From positions 1 through 64,000 of the forward strand of contig CAJNDS010000092.1 of NCBI GenBank assembly GCA_905221605.1: a stretch of DNA of 64,000 nt, in the 5' to 3' direction. The notes beneath the pieces were generated by a model. The model saw nothing but the letters and a program-made list of their open reading frames with translations. It was not told the origin of the DNA and made no database searches. Source of the stretch: Symbiodinium natans. Its lineage: Eukaryota > Sar > Dinophyceae > Suessiales > Symbiodiniaceae. A program made the translations under genes and the position numbers. Positions within the stretch are counted from its first letter, which is position 1, and each line of letters opens with the position of its first letter. Positions 1 through 9,358 of this stretch are shown here, piece by piece.

Positions 1-190
1 AAAACCCATCAAAAAAAAACTTTTTTCCAATCAAAAAAAAACTTTTCCCGACCAATCTTAAAAAAACTTTCCAAAGATCAAGAAAAAACTTTTTTCCAAT
101 CAAAAAAAACTTTCTTTGGGTATTTATAAGAGATCTAGAATGAATTTATTCGAGAAGCGGGAATCAAAAAAAAACTTTTTCCTAATCAAA
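1..190. repeat. CCAATCA(n)CTTTTTT tandem repeat
   Basis: Imperfect tandem copies of a ~22-bp A-rich unit (CCAATC, a run of A, then CTTTT). The same unit, in opposite orientation, forms the 5446-5529 block that abuts the viral polymerase-like ORF. No coding potential. Confidence 0.75.
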
Positions 191-321
191 AAAAATCCTT
201 GGTAGTCTACAAGAGGTTTTGCCTCTCTTGGACGATACCGCATTCGACGCAAAGATATGTATAGTTTAGTGTGCATGTGTGTATATATATATATGTGTAT
301 ATGTCTTGGGCGGCAAAACAG

Positions 322-822
322 ACACTCCTTTCTGCACGGCTTAAAAAAAGCGGGGGGGTTGGGGGGGGCGCAGCCCCCCCCCATTTGCAAACACAATGCT
401 CACACGATGTTTTTCAACTAGTTTCTTGGGCTTTGAAGCACGCTTGGTACGGCTTAAAAAAAGCGAGGGGGGTTGGGGGGGGCGCAGCCCCAGCCCCATT
501 TGCAAACACCCAGCTCACATGATGGGTGTCAACAAATTTCTTGGGCTTTGAAGCACGCTCTGCACGGCTTAAAAAAAGCGGGGGGGTTGGGGGGGGGGCA
601 GCCCCCCCCCCATTTGCAAACACAATGCTCACACGATGTTTTTTCAACTAGTTTCTTGGGCTTTGAAGCACGCTTGGTGCGGCTTAAAAGAAGCGTGGGG
701 GGGTCACGCTCTGCACGGCTCAAAAAAAAGAGGCGGGGGGGTTTGGGGGGGCGCAGCCCCCCCCCCCACTTGCAAACACAATGTTTTTTCAACTAGTTTC
801 TTGGGCTTTGAAGCACGCTTGG
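322..822 (+). repeat. G/C-hairpin satellite array A
   Basis: About 4-5 units of a ~115-bp monomer: a 'TTGAAGCACGCT..GCACGGCTTAAAAAAAGCG' segment, a G-run, the perfect hairpin GGGGGGCGCAGCCCCCC, then 'ATTTGCAAACACAATGCTCAC'-like sequence. The block recurs almost unchanged about 3512 bp downstream (array C). Apparent ORFs here are translations of the repeat, not genes. Confidence 0.9.
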
Positions 823-1166
823 TTAGGGTTTAGGGTTTAGGGTTTAGGGTTTAGGGTTTAGGGTTTAGGGTTTAGGGTTTAGGGTTTAGGGTTTAGGGTT
901 TAGGGTTTAGGTGTTTAGGGGTTTAGGGGTTTAGGGTTTAGGGTTTAGGGTTTAGGGTTTAGGGTTTAGGGTTTAGGGTTTAGGGTTTAGGGTTTAGGGT
1001 TTAGGGTTTAGGGTTTAGGGTTCAGGGTCAGGGTTCAGGGTTCAGGGTTCAGGGTTCAGGGTTCAGGGTTCAGGGTTCAGGGTTCAGGGTTCAGGGTTCA
1101 GGGTTTAGGGTTTAGGGTTTAGGGTTTAGGGTTTAGGGTTTAGGGTTTAGGGTTTAGGGTTTAGGG
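822..1166 (+). repeat. interstitial telomeric block (TTTAGGG)n with TTCAGGG variant core
   Basis: Roughly 48 heptamers, G-rich strand on plus. An inner run (about 1019-1098) is homogenised to the variant TTCAGGG, flanked both sides by canonical TTTAGGG. It directly abuts the satellite at 'CTTGGTTAGGG'. Confidence 0.95.
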
Positions 1167-1290
1167 CGTGCCAAACGGGAGCGCGCTTTGGGAGCGCGCG
1201 GTAGTCTGCAGACCTACCCACCCCAAGACCGCCCACTTACAACTCTCAAGAAGTTAAGACCTTTTATTTTTTTTACAAGCCATCACATGA

Positions 1291-2040
1291 GTCAGCACTC
1301 ACGCCCTTTTTGGGGATTTCCACAAGGTGTGTGGACCAGGCGCAAAGCTGCGGCAGACGGAAACGAGGCAGGGTCCGTGAAGACAGCTTGGGTTGGCGCG
1401 AAGGGGCTATGAAGGGATGGGACAGGAACAGACAAAGGCAGTGAGGCTTGGTTGGCGCGAAGGGGCTCCAGCCAGGAAGAACACACAGTGAACAGCTTGG
1501 GTTGGGCAGAGCGCTGGTGTGGCGGATAGCTTGGCTTGGCGCGAAGGGGGTAAGGTGGGGTGCCGGGCCAGGGTCAGGACCAGGCACAAAGTTGCAGCAA
1601 ACGGAGCAAGGCAATACAGATTGGGCTGGCGCGAAGGGGCTAAAGCCCCCCGAAAAAGAACACAAACTGGTGCGCGGACAGCTTGGCTTGGCGCAAGGGG
1701 GTAAGATGACTCGAACAGGCCGGGTCAGGGTCAAGGAGTCAGCACTCACGCCCTTTTTGGGGATTTCCACAAGGTTCGTGGACCAGGCGCAAAGCTGCAG
1801 CAGACGGAAACGGCAGGAAAGGGGAGGCTTGGTGCGCGAAGGGGCTCCAGCCAGCAAGAACACACAGTGAACAGCTTGGGTTGGGCAGAGGGCTGGTGTG
1901 GCTTGGCGCGAAGGGGGTAAGGTGGGGTGCCGGGCCAGGGTCAGGACCAGGCACAAAGTTGCAGCAAATGATTGGGTTGGCGCAAAAGGGGCTAAGAGAG
2001 CCCCGAAACAGGACACAAACTGGTGCGCAAGGGGGAAGAT
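1291..2040 (+). repeat. two degenerate copies of a ~380-450-bp direct repeat
   Basis: A block starting 'GTCAGCACTCACGCCC' at 1290 recurs at 1738. Inner landmarks (AAGAACACACAGTGAACAGC; GGTGCCGGGCCAGGGTCAGG) recur at about 380-bp spacing. The motif 'GGCTTGGCGCGAAGGGG' recurs several times inside. Long open frames here follow the repeat and show no recognisable domain. Confidence 0.75.
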
Positions 2041-2345
2041 GACTCGAACAGGCCAGGGCCAGGCCAGGGCCAGGGCCAGGGCCAGGGCCAGGGCCAGGGC
2101 AGCAGGGCCAGGCCAGGGCCAGGGCCAGGGCCAGGGCCAGGGCCAGGGCCAGGCCAGGCCAGGCCAGGGCCAGGGCCAGGGCCAGGGCCAGGGCCAGGGC
2201 CAGGGCCAGGGCCAGGGCCAGGGCCAGGGCCAGGGCCAGGGCCAGGGCCAGGGCCAGGGCCAGGGCCAGGGCCAGGGCCAGGGCCAGGGCCAGACCCAGG
2301 GCCAGGGTAGGGCCAGGGCCAGGGCCAGCCAGGGCCAGGGCCAGG
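2041..2345 (+). repeat. (GGGCCA)n hexanucleotide tract
   Basis: Near-perfect GGGCCA hexamers for about 300 bp with a few pentamer/heptamer slips. Open in several frames (Gly-Gln-Gly-Gln or Pro-Gly-Pro-Gly) purely because the unit is 6 bp long, so not called coding. Confidence 0.95.
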
Positions 2346-2637
2346 CAAGAGCCTTGCCTGCCCCAACAAACGGCCCCTGGTCCCCGCAGCCCAGCGGACG
2401 GGGGTTGGGGACCCAGGGGTCTCCAGAGGCCTTCCCAAAGGGTGTGCGCGGACAGCTTGGGGTTTAGGGTAATATAATATACAGTGACTACTGCTGTCTC
2501 GGCCTGTGCCTGCCTGGAGGGTAAGCCTGCCTGGAGGCCAGCTCGGTCGCCCGCCTGGGGCTCCCTCGCAGGGTCTCACTGAGCGCTCGACCAGCGCCCG
2601 CCTACCCCAAAAGACAAGAGAGTGGGGTGGCAGGCGG
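2346..2637. other. spacer without recognisable gene
   Basis: GC-rich unique sequence between the hexanucleotide tract and the next telomeric block, containing one short direct repeat of 'GCCTGCCTGGAGG'. Nothing recognisable. Confidence 0.5.
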
Positions 2638-2778
2638 GTTTAGGGTTTAGGGTTTAGGGTTTAGGGTTTAGGGTTTAGGGTTTAGGGTTTAGGGTTTAGG
2701 GTTTAGGGTTTAGGGTTTAGGGTTTATTTAGGGTTTAGGGTTTAGGGTTTAGGGTTTAGGGTTTAGGGTTTAGGGTTT
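2638..2778 (+). repeat. interstitial telomeric block (TTTAGGG)n
   Basis: About 20 TTTAGGG units with one 'TTTATTTAGGG' slip. The same slip recurs in the blocks at ~3683 and ~4495, showing these blocks are copies of one another. It joins the satellite at 'TTTAGGGTTTGAAGCACGCT'. Confidence 0.95.
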
Positions 2779-3507
2779 GAAGCACGCTTGGTACGGCTTA
2801 AAAAAAGCGGGGGGGGGCAGCCCCCCCCCCCCATTTGCAAACACCCTGTTCACATGATGGGCGTCAACAAGTTTCTTGGGCTTTGAAGCACGCTCTGCAC
2901 GGCTTAAAAAAAGCGGGGGGGTTGGGGGGGGGGGGGGGGGTGCGCAGCCCCCCCCCATTTGCAAACACAATGCTCAGCCACGCGATTTGTTTTTCAACAG
3001 TTCTGGGCTTGAAGCGCAGCGTGGTAGCTGAAAAAAAGCGGGGGGGGTGGGGGGGGCAGGCCCCCCCATTTGCAAACACAATGCTCACACGATGTTTTTC
3101 AACTAGTTTCTTGGGCTTTGAAGCACGCTTGGTACGGCTTAAAAAAAGCGGGGGGGGGTTGGGGGGGGGCGCAGCCCCAGCCCCATTTGCAACACCCTGC
3201 TCACATGATGGGTGTCAACAAGTTTCTTGGGCTTTGAAGCACGCTCTGCACGGCTTAAAAAAAGCGGGGGGGTTGGGGGGGGGGCAGCCCCCCCCCCATT
3301 TGCAAACACAATGCTCACACGATGTTTTTCAACTAGTTTCTTGGGCTTTGAAGCACGCTTGGTGCGGCTTAAAAGAAGCGGGGGGGTCACGCTCTGCACG
3401 GCTCAAAAAAAAGAGGCGGGGGGTTTGGGGGGGCGCAGCCCCCCCCCCCACTTGCAAACACAATGTTTTTTTCAACTAGTTTCCTGGGCTTTGAAGCACG
3501 CTTGGTT
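2778..3507 (+). repeat. G/C-hairpin satellite array B
   Basis: About 6 units of the same ~115-bp satellite as 322-822, one of them rearranged near 2985-3035. It enters from and exits into TTTAGGG blocks at the same unit phase as array C. Confidence 0.9.
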
Positions 3508-3742
3508 AGGGTTTAGGGTTTAGGGTTTAGGGTTTAGGGTTTAGGGTTTAGGGTTTAGGGTTTAGGGTTTAGGGTTTAGGGTTTAGGGTTTAGGGTTTAG
3601 GGTTTAGGGTTTAGGGTTTAGGGTTTAGGGTTTCGGGTTTCGGGTTTAGGGTTTCGGGTTTAGGGTTTAGGGTTTAGGGTTTATTTAGGGTTTAGGGTTT
3701 AGGGTTTAGGGTTTAGGGTTTAGGGTTTAGGGTTTAGGGTTT
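3505..3742 (+). repeat. interstitial telomeric block (TTTAGGG)n with TTTCGGG variants
   Basis: About 33 heptamers with three TTTCGGG variants and one TTTATTTAGGG slip, between satellite arrays B and C. Confidence 0.95.
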
Positions 3743-4333
3743 GAAGCACGCTTGGTACGGCTTAAAAAAAGCGGGGGGTTGGGGGGGGTGCAGCCCCCCC
3801 CACCATTTGCAAACACCCTGTTTCTTGGGCTTTGAAGCACGCTCTGCACGGCTTAAAAAAAGCGGGGGGGTTGGGGGGGGCGCAGCCCCCCCCCATTTGC
3901 AAACACAATGCTCACACGATGTTTTTCAACTAGTTTCTTGGGCTTTGAAGCACGCTTGGTACGGCTTAAAAAAAGCGAGGGGGGTTGGGGGGGGCGCAGC
4001 CCCAGCCCCATTTGCAAACACCCAGCTCACATGATGGGTGTCAACAAATTTCTTGGGCTTTGAAGCACGCTCTGCACGGCTTAAAAAAAGCGGGGGGGTT
4101 GGGGGGGGGGCAGCCCCCCCCCCATTTGCAAACACAATGCTCACACGATGTTTTTTCAACTAGTTTCTTGGGCTTTGAAGCACGCTTGGTGCGGCTTAAA
4201 AGAAGCGTGGGGGGGTCACGCTCTGCACGGCTCAAAAAAAAGAGGCGGGGGGTTTGGGGGGGCGCAGCCCCCCCCCCACTTGCAAACACAATGTTTTTTT
4301 CAACTAGTTTCCTGGGCTTTGAAGCACGCTTGG
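3743..4333 (+). repeat. G/C-hairpin satellite array C
   Basis: About 5 units; positions ~3834-4333 are almost identical to 322-822, so this is a recent duplication of array A with its flanking telomeric junction. Confidence 0.9.
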
Positions 4334-4613
4334 TTAGGGTTTAGGGTTTAGGGTTTAGGGTTTAGGGTTTAGGGTTTAGGGTTTAGGGTTTAGGGTTTAG
4401 GGTTTAGGGTTTAGGGTTTAGGGTTTAGGGTTTAGGGTTTAGGGTTTAGGGTTTAGGGTTTAGGGTTTAGGGTTTAGGGTTTAGGGTTTAGGGTTTATTT
4501 AGGGTTTAGGGTTTAAGGTTTAGGGTTTAGGGTTTAGGGTTCAGGGTTCAGGGTTCAGGGTTCAGGGTTAAGGTTTAGGGTTTAGGGTTTAGGGTTTAGG
4601 GTTTAGGGTTTAG
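4334..4613 (+). repeat. interstitial telomeric block (TTTAGGG)n with TTCAGGG variants
   Basis: About 39 heptamers including the TTTATTTAGGG slip and a short TTCAGGG run (about 4538-4566). Confidence 0.95.
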
Positions 4614-4735
4614 GCTTCCTTCCTTCCTTCTTTCCTTCCTTCCCTCCTTCCTTCCTTTCTGCCTTCCTTCCTTTGGTCCTTCTTCCTTCCTTCCTTCCTT
4701 TCTTCCTGTCTTTCTTTCCTTCTTTCCTTCTAAAA
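4614..4735 (+). repeat. (CCTT)n microsatellite
   Basis: Imperfect CTTC/CCTT tetranucleotide tract immediately after the telomeric block. Confidence 0.9.
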
Positions 4736-4822
4736 CCTACAAGAAATAGCGCTTTCCTATGAAAATACAGAGGGAATTACGGCTTTTCGTACGAAAAACC
4801 ACGAAAATGCATCAAATCCTTT

Positions 4823-4858
4823 AAAAAATATAGAGGGAATGGTGGTTTTCTTAAGACA
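4823..4858 (+). repeat. arm of an inverted repeat pair flanking the viral-like ORF
   Basis: 'AATCCTTT..AAATA.AGAGGGAATGG' followed by TGGTTTTC. Its reverse complement occurs at 9094-9128 with only a few differences, on the far side of the polymerase-like ORF. A related, weaker copy lies at ~4760-4785. Confidence 0.6.
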
Positions 4859-4907
4859 AACCAAGAAAATCGACAAAAAAAAACCAAAAATAGGCCCTCC
4901 CCTCAAA

Positions 4908-5275
4908 ACGCTTGGAAACTTTACGGGAGTTTAGGGGCCTCGAGAAACTTAGAAACTTTAGGTGAGTTTAAGGGCCTCAGATTGCTCAGAGACGTTAAGG
5001 GAGTTTAGGGGCCTCAAGAAACCGAGAAACTTTAAGAGGGTTCAGGGGCGTGAAAACACTTCGAGACTTTAAGGGAGTTTAGGGGCCTCAAAACGCTTAG
5101 AGACTAGGGGCATCAGGGAACTTAGAAGCTTTACGTGAGTTTATGGGCCTCAAAACACTTATTAGAGACTTCAAGGACGTTTAGGGGCCTCAAAACGCCT
5201 AGAGACTTCAATGAAGTTTAGGAGCTTCAAGAAACTTAGCAACTTTAAGCTAGTTAAGGGGCCTCAGATTGCTTC
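4908..5275 (+). repeat. ~37-bp minisatellite
   Basis: About nine diverged units of the type 'GAGACTTTAAGGGAGTTTAG' + 'GGGCCTCAAAACGCTTA'. No ORF of interest. Confidence 0.8.
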
Positions 5276-8200
5276 CTTCCTTCCTTCCTTCCTTCCTTCC
5301 TTCCTTCCTTCCTTCCTTCCTTCCTGCCCTCCCTCCTTCCTTCCTTCCTTCCTTCCTTCTTGCCCTCCCTCCTTCCTTCCTTCCTTCCTGCCTTCCGTCC
5401 CTCCCTTCCTCCTCCCTTCCCTCTTGTCCTCCTATCTGAAAAAGGAAAGTTTTTTTTTGATTGGAGAAAAGTTTTTTTTTGATTGGAAAAAGTTTTTTCT
5501 TGATTGGAAAAAAGTTTTTTTTTGATTGGCATCCCGAGGCGCTCGGCCTTGGCTGCTACCCTCTCCAAGACGTCTTTGATGAACTGCGGCTCATCAATGA
5601 GATGGGTGAGGTAATCGAGGACTTCCTCTAACGAATACTGCCTCATGTCCCACATCGAAAAGATGCTCTCCAGGGCAAAGTCAATCGCGCGATCGACTGT
5701 CCAATTGATGGCAAAGTTGCCCACGGACGTTAGCCCATCGCCAGAATATCTGATGAGGACCTCTGTGAGGAGTGTAATCGTGTCGAATAACACCCGATCC
5801 CTCTTTTTCCATCTCGCCTTGTCAACGTTCTTGAAGTCATATGCTTCCGGGAACTTCTTTATGATTGCCTTCATGATCGATTCTTCTATGATCCGCCGGA
5901 GTCCGGGTTTGTCTGTGTCCCCGGTACACTTGTCTGTGACGGACGAGTCGAAGCTGCCAAAGTCCGTCGAGGCGAACCCGCCTGCCTTGTAGTCATTGAA
6001 GAATTGGCGGATCCGCTCGGAGACCCCGCTGTTGTCGGTCCCCTTTATACTCCGGTGGACGAAGTAAGGTGATCGGAAAAACATTTGCTCGATTGTTTTG
6101 TTCATCAGCGATGAGGCCGCGGTACCTTGCGGACCTGTGTGCTGTATCAACCGAGGCTTGATTTTTCCGAGTGCCTCATTCGGCTTCACGAACGCTTTGG
6201 ACGGAGGGAATTTCGGCAGTTCAGTTCCTGACGCCGCCTCGTAGTTGTCCTTTTTCATTTGTTCTGTGAAGCTTCCCGGTGCTATATCGTCGATGGTCTT
6301 GTGTATGGGAAATATTGACTTCCCGTGAAGTTCCGAGACGATTTCACTTTGTGGGATGTCCATCACCTCTGTGTCACACCTTTTAGTCTTCTCTTCATCA
6401 ATGTCCAATATCGCTGGTATGACACGGCTTATCACAGCATGTACGGCGCGCCTGATGAGTTCGCATGGATTACCAATTTGGTTTTTGAATGCGACTGACT
6501 TGTATTCGAATTCGGCATACTTTTCTGCGTAATGCCTGTTTCCGATACCAGCTATCGCATTCTCATGCGAATTGCATGCCACATGGATCTTGGAGACATC
6601 CTCCTCTGTGACCCCAGGCATGGAAATGCGTGCCTTTGCTGTGACGCCAATCTGCTCCAAGAGCGCATCGTCCACAATGCAGGACTTCGCTTCCTTCTCA
6701 AGGACGGCCAACGCTTCCATTTTTCTCCCGACGTCCTTGCGTAAATCTACCTTCTCCCAGTCCGTAATGATCTGGACACCCTTCGTGCCAGGATCTGCGG
6801 TCGTATATGGGATGAGTGGTGTCCCAGGCTCTATGAGCCTCGACGCGCCACCAGGCCTAGACCCGCCTGATGGTCTTGTTTCGTCCACCGCCTTAGCAGT
6901 CGTGGACGGAGCCGACGCATCGGCTCGGGACCCACTGGGCAGTCCGGCGATACGAACACCGGTCTGGGTGCGAATTTCGCAATAATGGAGGAACAAAATG
7001 TCGCCTCCCAAGGTCATTAACTCCGCTCTTACAGCGTGCGCAAGGTATGTTTGGTAGCTGTATTGTCTGTCAAGGCTCGGCTCGTCAATGATGGCTGAAT
7101 GGGTGAGATTGATGTTTGCTAACATCCCACGTGATTTCTCTCTGTCCGCACACACAACGTGTTGGGACCTGTGGAGTAACCTGTGGTGGTATCTCTCAAC
7201 CGTATACATTGGCCGATCGCCAGCGACAATGTGGCGGACAAAACAACGTGTACATCTATGAGCAAAAACTCGTGCTTGCACAAAGCGATCGTCCTCGCAA
7301 TACTGAGTCGCGGAAAAGCCTGTCGGAAGACAGTAGTGACAGATACCGCCAGAGCGGACCGCCACAAGCTCTCCCACTTGCGATCTACGTGACAAGCGAA
7401 AAGCAATTTCCCACTGCGTGAGCACGTGTGATGTGAATGACCCGAAATCCCAGATCAAGCGTCTGATGTCTCGGAAAAGGCTGCAGGGATCGGGAAAACC
7501 CGAATGAAAATACGAACCCAATGACGTAATCACAGATGTGATGTAAAGTGTGTGCAAAATACCTGTGGATTTGATGGCTGCTATCTCGAGGATGGCCAGG
7601 AAAATGTCAAAACTAACCTCCGCGACCTGCTGGGTGCATGTGAGGAGGTACTCCAACGACTCCTCCGCCCACGGCTGCTCCTGAGGGTTTAGTCCATCTC
7701 CTCGAAGACCACCTCCGAGGCCATCGTCACCTTCATCTTCGGTCCAACGGTGACAGAGGTCTTCCAGAGCTCTAGCTGCCTCAAGACCTCTGGCTCTGAT
7801 CTGATTCCAGCAAAAGGAAGCGCCGGCATGCACAGGCTCCCGTAGAAGCTGGCCCATAATCGCATGTCGTCCGAAGCCCGCCAAAAGTCGACAGGCTCCC
7901 CATGCGCATTGGCGGCATGCTCGCTCAGACACTCCCAAGCTCTCGCAGTCAGGCCAATCAAAGCGCGACCGCCTGCTGGATTCTTGCTCGTTGGGACCGT
8001 GTGCATAAGGCCGATCACGGTTGGCCATGTGTTCTCCATCAAGCCGCCAATCTCCACCCACCCAGGTGTGGACGTCAGTTCCGAACGGCGGGTTTTGTCT
8101 CGTGAGCTGTACGAGGTCGACCAGAAAGTCCCAGAAAACTTCAGAGTAGCTGCGGCTACGAGCCGGCTCGGCACTCCCTGTTTGAACTGCTTCATCCGGT

Positions 8201-8478
8201 ATGCCTCGAGTGTCTGCTCCCCGAGCTCCTCCGCCTTCCCGCACGTCTCGAGGTAGTCGATCAGGCTCCTCTTCGTCCATGATCGCCTGGCTGGACGAGT
8301 ATATGAGCGGGATGTTGTGCTCTAGGAGCATCATGTCCAACTCCTCGTCGCTCAACTTGGACCTGATCACCCTGAGGTGGGTTTTCAAGTCGTTCCTGAT
8401 GCACATCATCTGACTCACTATGTATGCTGGCCTGCAAGCCTTCTCCATCATCATGTCTATCGCTTGAACCGCGTCCAT
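5254..8478 (-). CDS. endogenous RNA-virus-like RdRp ORF, polymerase core incomplete
   Basis: Uninterrupted 1074-codon ORF from an ATG at 8478. Its C-terminal third resembles the palm of positive-strand RNA virus RNA-dependent RNA polymerases. Motif F-like KPRLIQ lies near residue 774, motif A STDFGSFDSS (D-x4-D) near 839, and motif B SGDGLTSVGNFAIN near 911. No motif C (GDD/GDN) follows, although 'RLGMPIK' at the end resembles motif D. From about 5529 the frame runs into CCAATC/poly-A repeats and then (GGAA)n, so the last ~90 codons (Lys/Arg/Glu/Gly) are repeat-derived. Around residues 375-450 there is a Cys/His-rich stretch (HYC..C, HRCTRC); around 285-320 a hydrophobic segment could be membrane-associated. 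No introns, unlike the neighbouring host genes. Read as a non-retroviral RNA-virus insertion (dinoflagellate genomes are known to carry such sequences). It is probably not a working polymerase. The virus family cannot be assigned by eye. Confidence 0.75.
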   Translation of the reverse strand: MDAVQAIDMMMEKACRPAYIVSQMMCIRNDLKTHLRVIRSKLSDEELDMMLLEHNIPLIYSSSQAIMDEEEPDRLPRDVREGGGARGADTRGIPDEAVQTGSAEPARSRSYSEVFWDFLVDLVQLTRQNPPFGTDVHTWVGGDWRLDGEHMANRDRPYAHGPNEQESSRRSRFDWPDCESLGVSERACRQCAWGACRLLAGFGRHAIMGQLLREPVHAGASFCWNQIRARGLEAARALEDLCHRWTEDEGDDGLGGGLRGDGLNPQEQPWAEESLEYLLTCTQQVAEVSFDIFLAILEIAAIKSTGILHTLYITSVITSLGSYFHSGFPDPCSLFRDIRRLIWDFGSFTSHVLTQWEIAFRLSRRSQVGELVAVRSGGICHYCLPTGFSATQYCEDDRFVQARVFAHRCTRCFVRHIVAGDRPMYTVERYHHRLLHRSQHVVCADREKSRGMLANINLTHSAIIDEPSLDRQYSYQTYLAHAVRAELMTLGGDILFLHYCEIRTQTGVRIAGLPSGSRADASAPSTTAKAVDETRPSGGSRPGGASRLIEPGTPLIPYTTADPGTKGVQIITDWEKVDLRKDVGRKMEALAVLEKEAKSCIVDDALLEQIGVTAKARISMPGVTEEDVSKIHVACNSHENAIAGIGNRHYAEKYAEFEYKSVAFKNQIGNPCELIRRAVHAVISRVIPAILDIDEEKTKRCDTEVMDIPQSEIVSELHGKSIFPIHKTIDDIAPGSFTEQMKKDNYEAASGTELPKFPPSKAFVKPNEALGKIKPRLIQHTGPQGTAASSLMNKTIEQMFFRSPYFVHRSIKGTDNSGVSERIRQFFNDYKAGGFASTDFGSFDSSVTDKCTGDTDKPGLRRIIEESIMKAIIKKFPEAYDFKNVDKARWKKRDRVLFDTITLLTEVLIRYSGDGLTSVGNFAINWTVDRAIDFALESIFSMWDMRQYSLEEVLDYLTHLIDEPQFIKDVLERVAAKAERLGMPIKKKLFSNQEKTFSNQKKTFLQSKKNFPFSDRRTRGKGGGREGRKAGRKEGRREGKKEGRKEGRREGRKEGRKEGRKEGRKEGRKQSEAP
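5276..5440 (+). repeat. (CCTT)n microsatellite
   Basis: CTTCCTTC tract with CCTGCCCTCC interruptions. It supplies the artificial Lys/Arg/Glu/Gly tail of the minus-strand ORF. Confidence 0.9.
5446..5529 (-). repeat. CCAATCA(n)CTTTTTT block at the viral breakpoint
   Basis: Four units of the same ~22-bp repeat as at 1-190, inverted. The boundary with complex sequence is sharp at about 5529 ('GGGATGCC|AATCAAAAAA' on minus), marking the truncation of the polymerase-like gene. Confidence 0.8.
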
Positions 8479-8479
8479 C

Positions 8480-8594
8480 TTGGCTCAAGGTCTCCGTGTT
8501 TCCACGAGAACGCTGGAAGCGTTAGAAAGTGTGGAAAACACAAAACGCGTGCGCTATCTGCCTCAAGGTTTTTGGGAGGACCTTGAGCCAAAAT
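8480..8594. repeat. inverted-repeat pair at the start codon of the viral-like ORF
   Basis: Plus strand begins CTTGGCTCAAGGTCTCC (8480-8496) and ends GGAGGACCTTGAGCCAA (8576-8592): ~15-bp complementary arms about 80 bp apart. The inner arm touches the ATG at 8478. Could be a small TIR element or a structured 5' leader. Confidence 0.6.
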
Positions 8595-9040
8595 TTTGGG
8601 GGTTAAGGGCTTAGGGTTGTAGGGTCAGGATTTAGGGGGGGAGCGCGGTGAGCGTATGCCATGGGGCGGGGGGGCAGTGTCTCATATACCCATGCCCTTG
8701 CCAACCAATGTCGCACAGTCATGCTCACAGACTGGACCTACATTTTGACCTATTTGTTGCTCATATTACCTGAACCCCACTGGCCAACACATGACCGACA
8801 GAACGGGGCTGACTCACAGGCTTTCTGCTCTCCTGCCTAGCAGGGTTTCGGGGTTTGGGGTTGATAGAGTATCGGGTGCACGTCGAGCAGCTTCTAAGAC
8901 AGCGGAAAAAACCAGGCAGGTGTCCATGATGTTCCTCGGTTCAGGATGCAAAGTGTTCACTTACGGGCAACCTCGGACCTACAGGCAAGGCACATGTCTA
9001 GTTACTGTCTAGTTTTCACGGGGGTGGAGTTTTTTTTTCT
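8595..9040. other. unique sequence, no gene recognised
   Basis: Mixed-composition sequence with one short 'GGGTTTCGGGGTTTGGGGTT' stretch. Short open frames only, with no recognisable motif. Confidence 0.4.
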
Positions 9041-9093
9041 TCCTTTTTTTTTTTGCTTCCCTGTTTTTTTTTTTTTGGTTTTCTTGGCTTTTG

Positions 9094-9128
9094 CTAGGAA
9101 AACCACCATTCCCTCCGTATTTTCAAAG
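9094..9128 (-). repeat. second arm of the inverted repeat flanking the viral-like ORF
   Basis: Reverse complement of 4823-4858 with few mismatches (core CCATTCCCTC). Confidence 0.6.
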
Positions 9129-9169
9129 GATTCTTACTACTCTTCCTCGGATTAGGAGCTGGTTTTTTT

Positions 9170-9358
9170 TGGGGAGGTATTTTTTGTTTTTTTGTTGGGT
9201 GTTTTTTTTGGTTTTTCAGGTGTCCTCTAGAAAGGTCCTCTATTTACAAAATGCGAAAAGGTTTTTTTGGGGGTATTTTTTTGGTTTTTTGTTGGGTGTT
9301 TTTTTTGGTTTTTCAGGTGTCCTCTAGAAAGGTCCTCTATTTACTATATGCGAAAAGG
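9170..9358 (+). repeat. ~105-bp tandem duplication, T-rich
   Basis: Two copies of a unit containing 'TTTCAGGTGTCCTCTAGAAA' followed by GGTCCTCTATTTAC and ATGCGAAAAGG, separated by T-runs. Confidence 0.85.

Noticed and set aside
822-1166. A true chromosome end
   Set aside because: TTTAGGG blocks are interstitial, flanked on both sides by unique or satellite DNA, and occur in both orientations throughout the window.
1273-2016. 247-codon minus-strand ORF with 'LVLTLARHPTLPPSRQ' repeats
   Set aside because: It spans two copies of a direct repeat whose translation repeats too; several frames are equally open and no domain is recognisable.
1898-2579. Gly-Gln and Pro-Gly repeat proteins
   Set aside because: Direct translation of the (GGGCCA)n tract in any frame; no flanking unique coding sequence.
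7119-8488. Shorter ORFs on both strands inside the viral-like region
   Set aside because: Shadows of the 1074-codon frame that carries the polymerase motifs.
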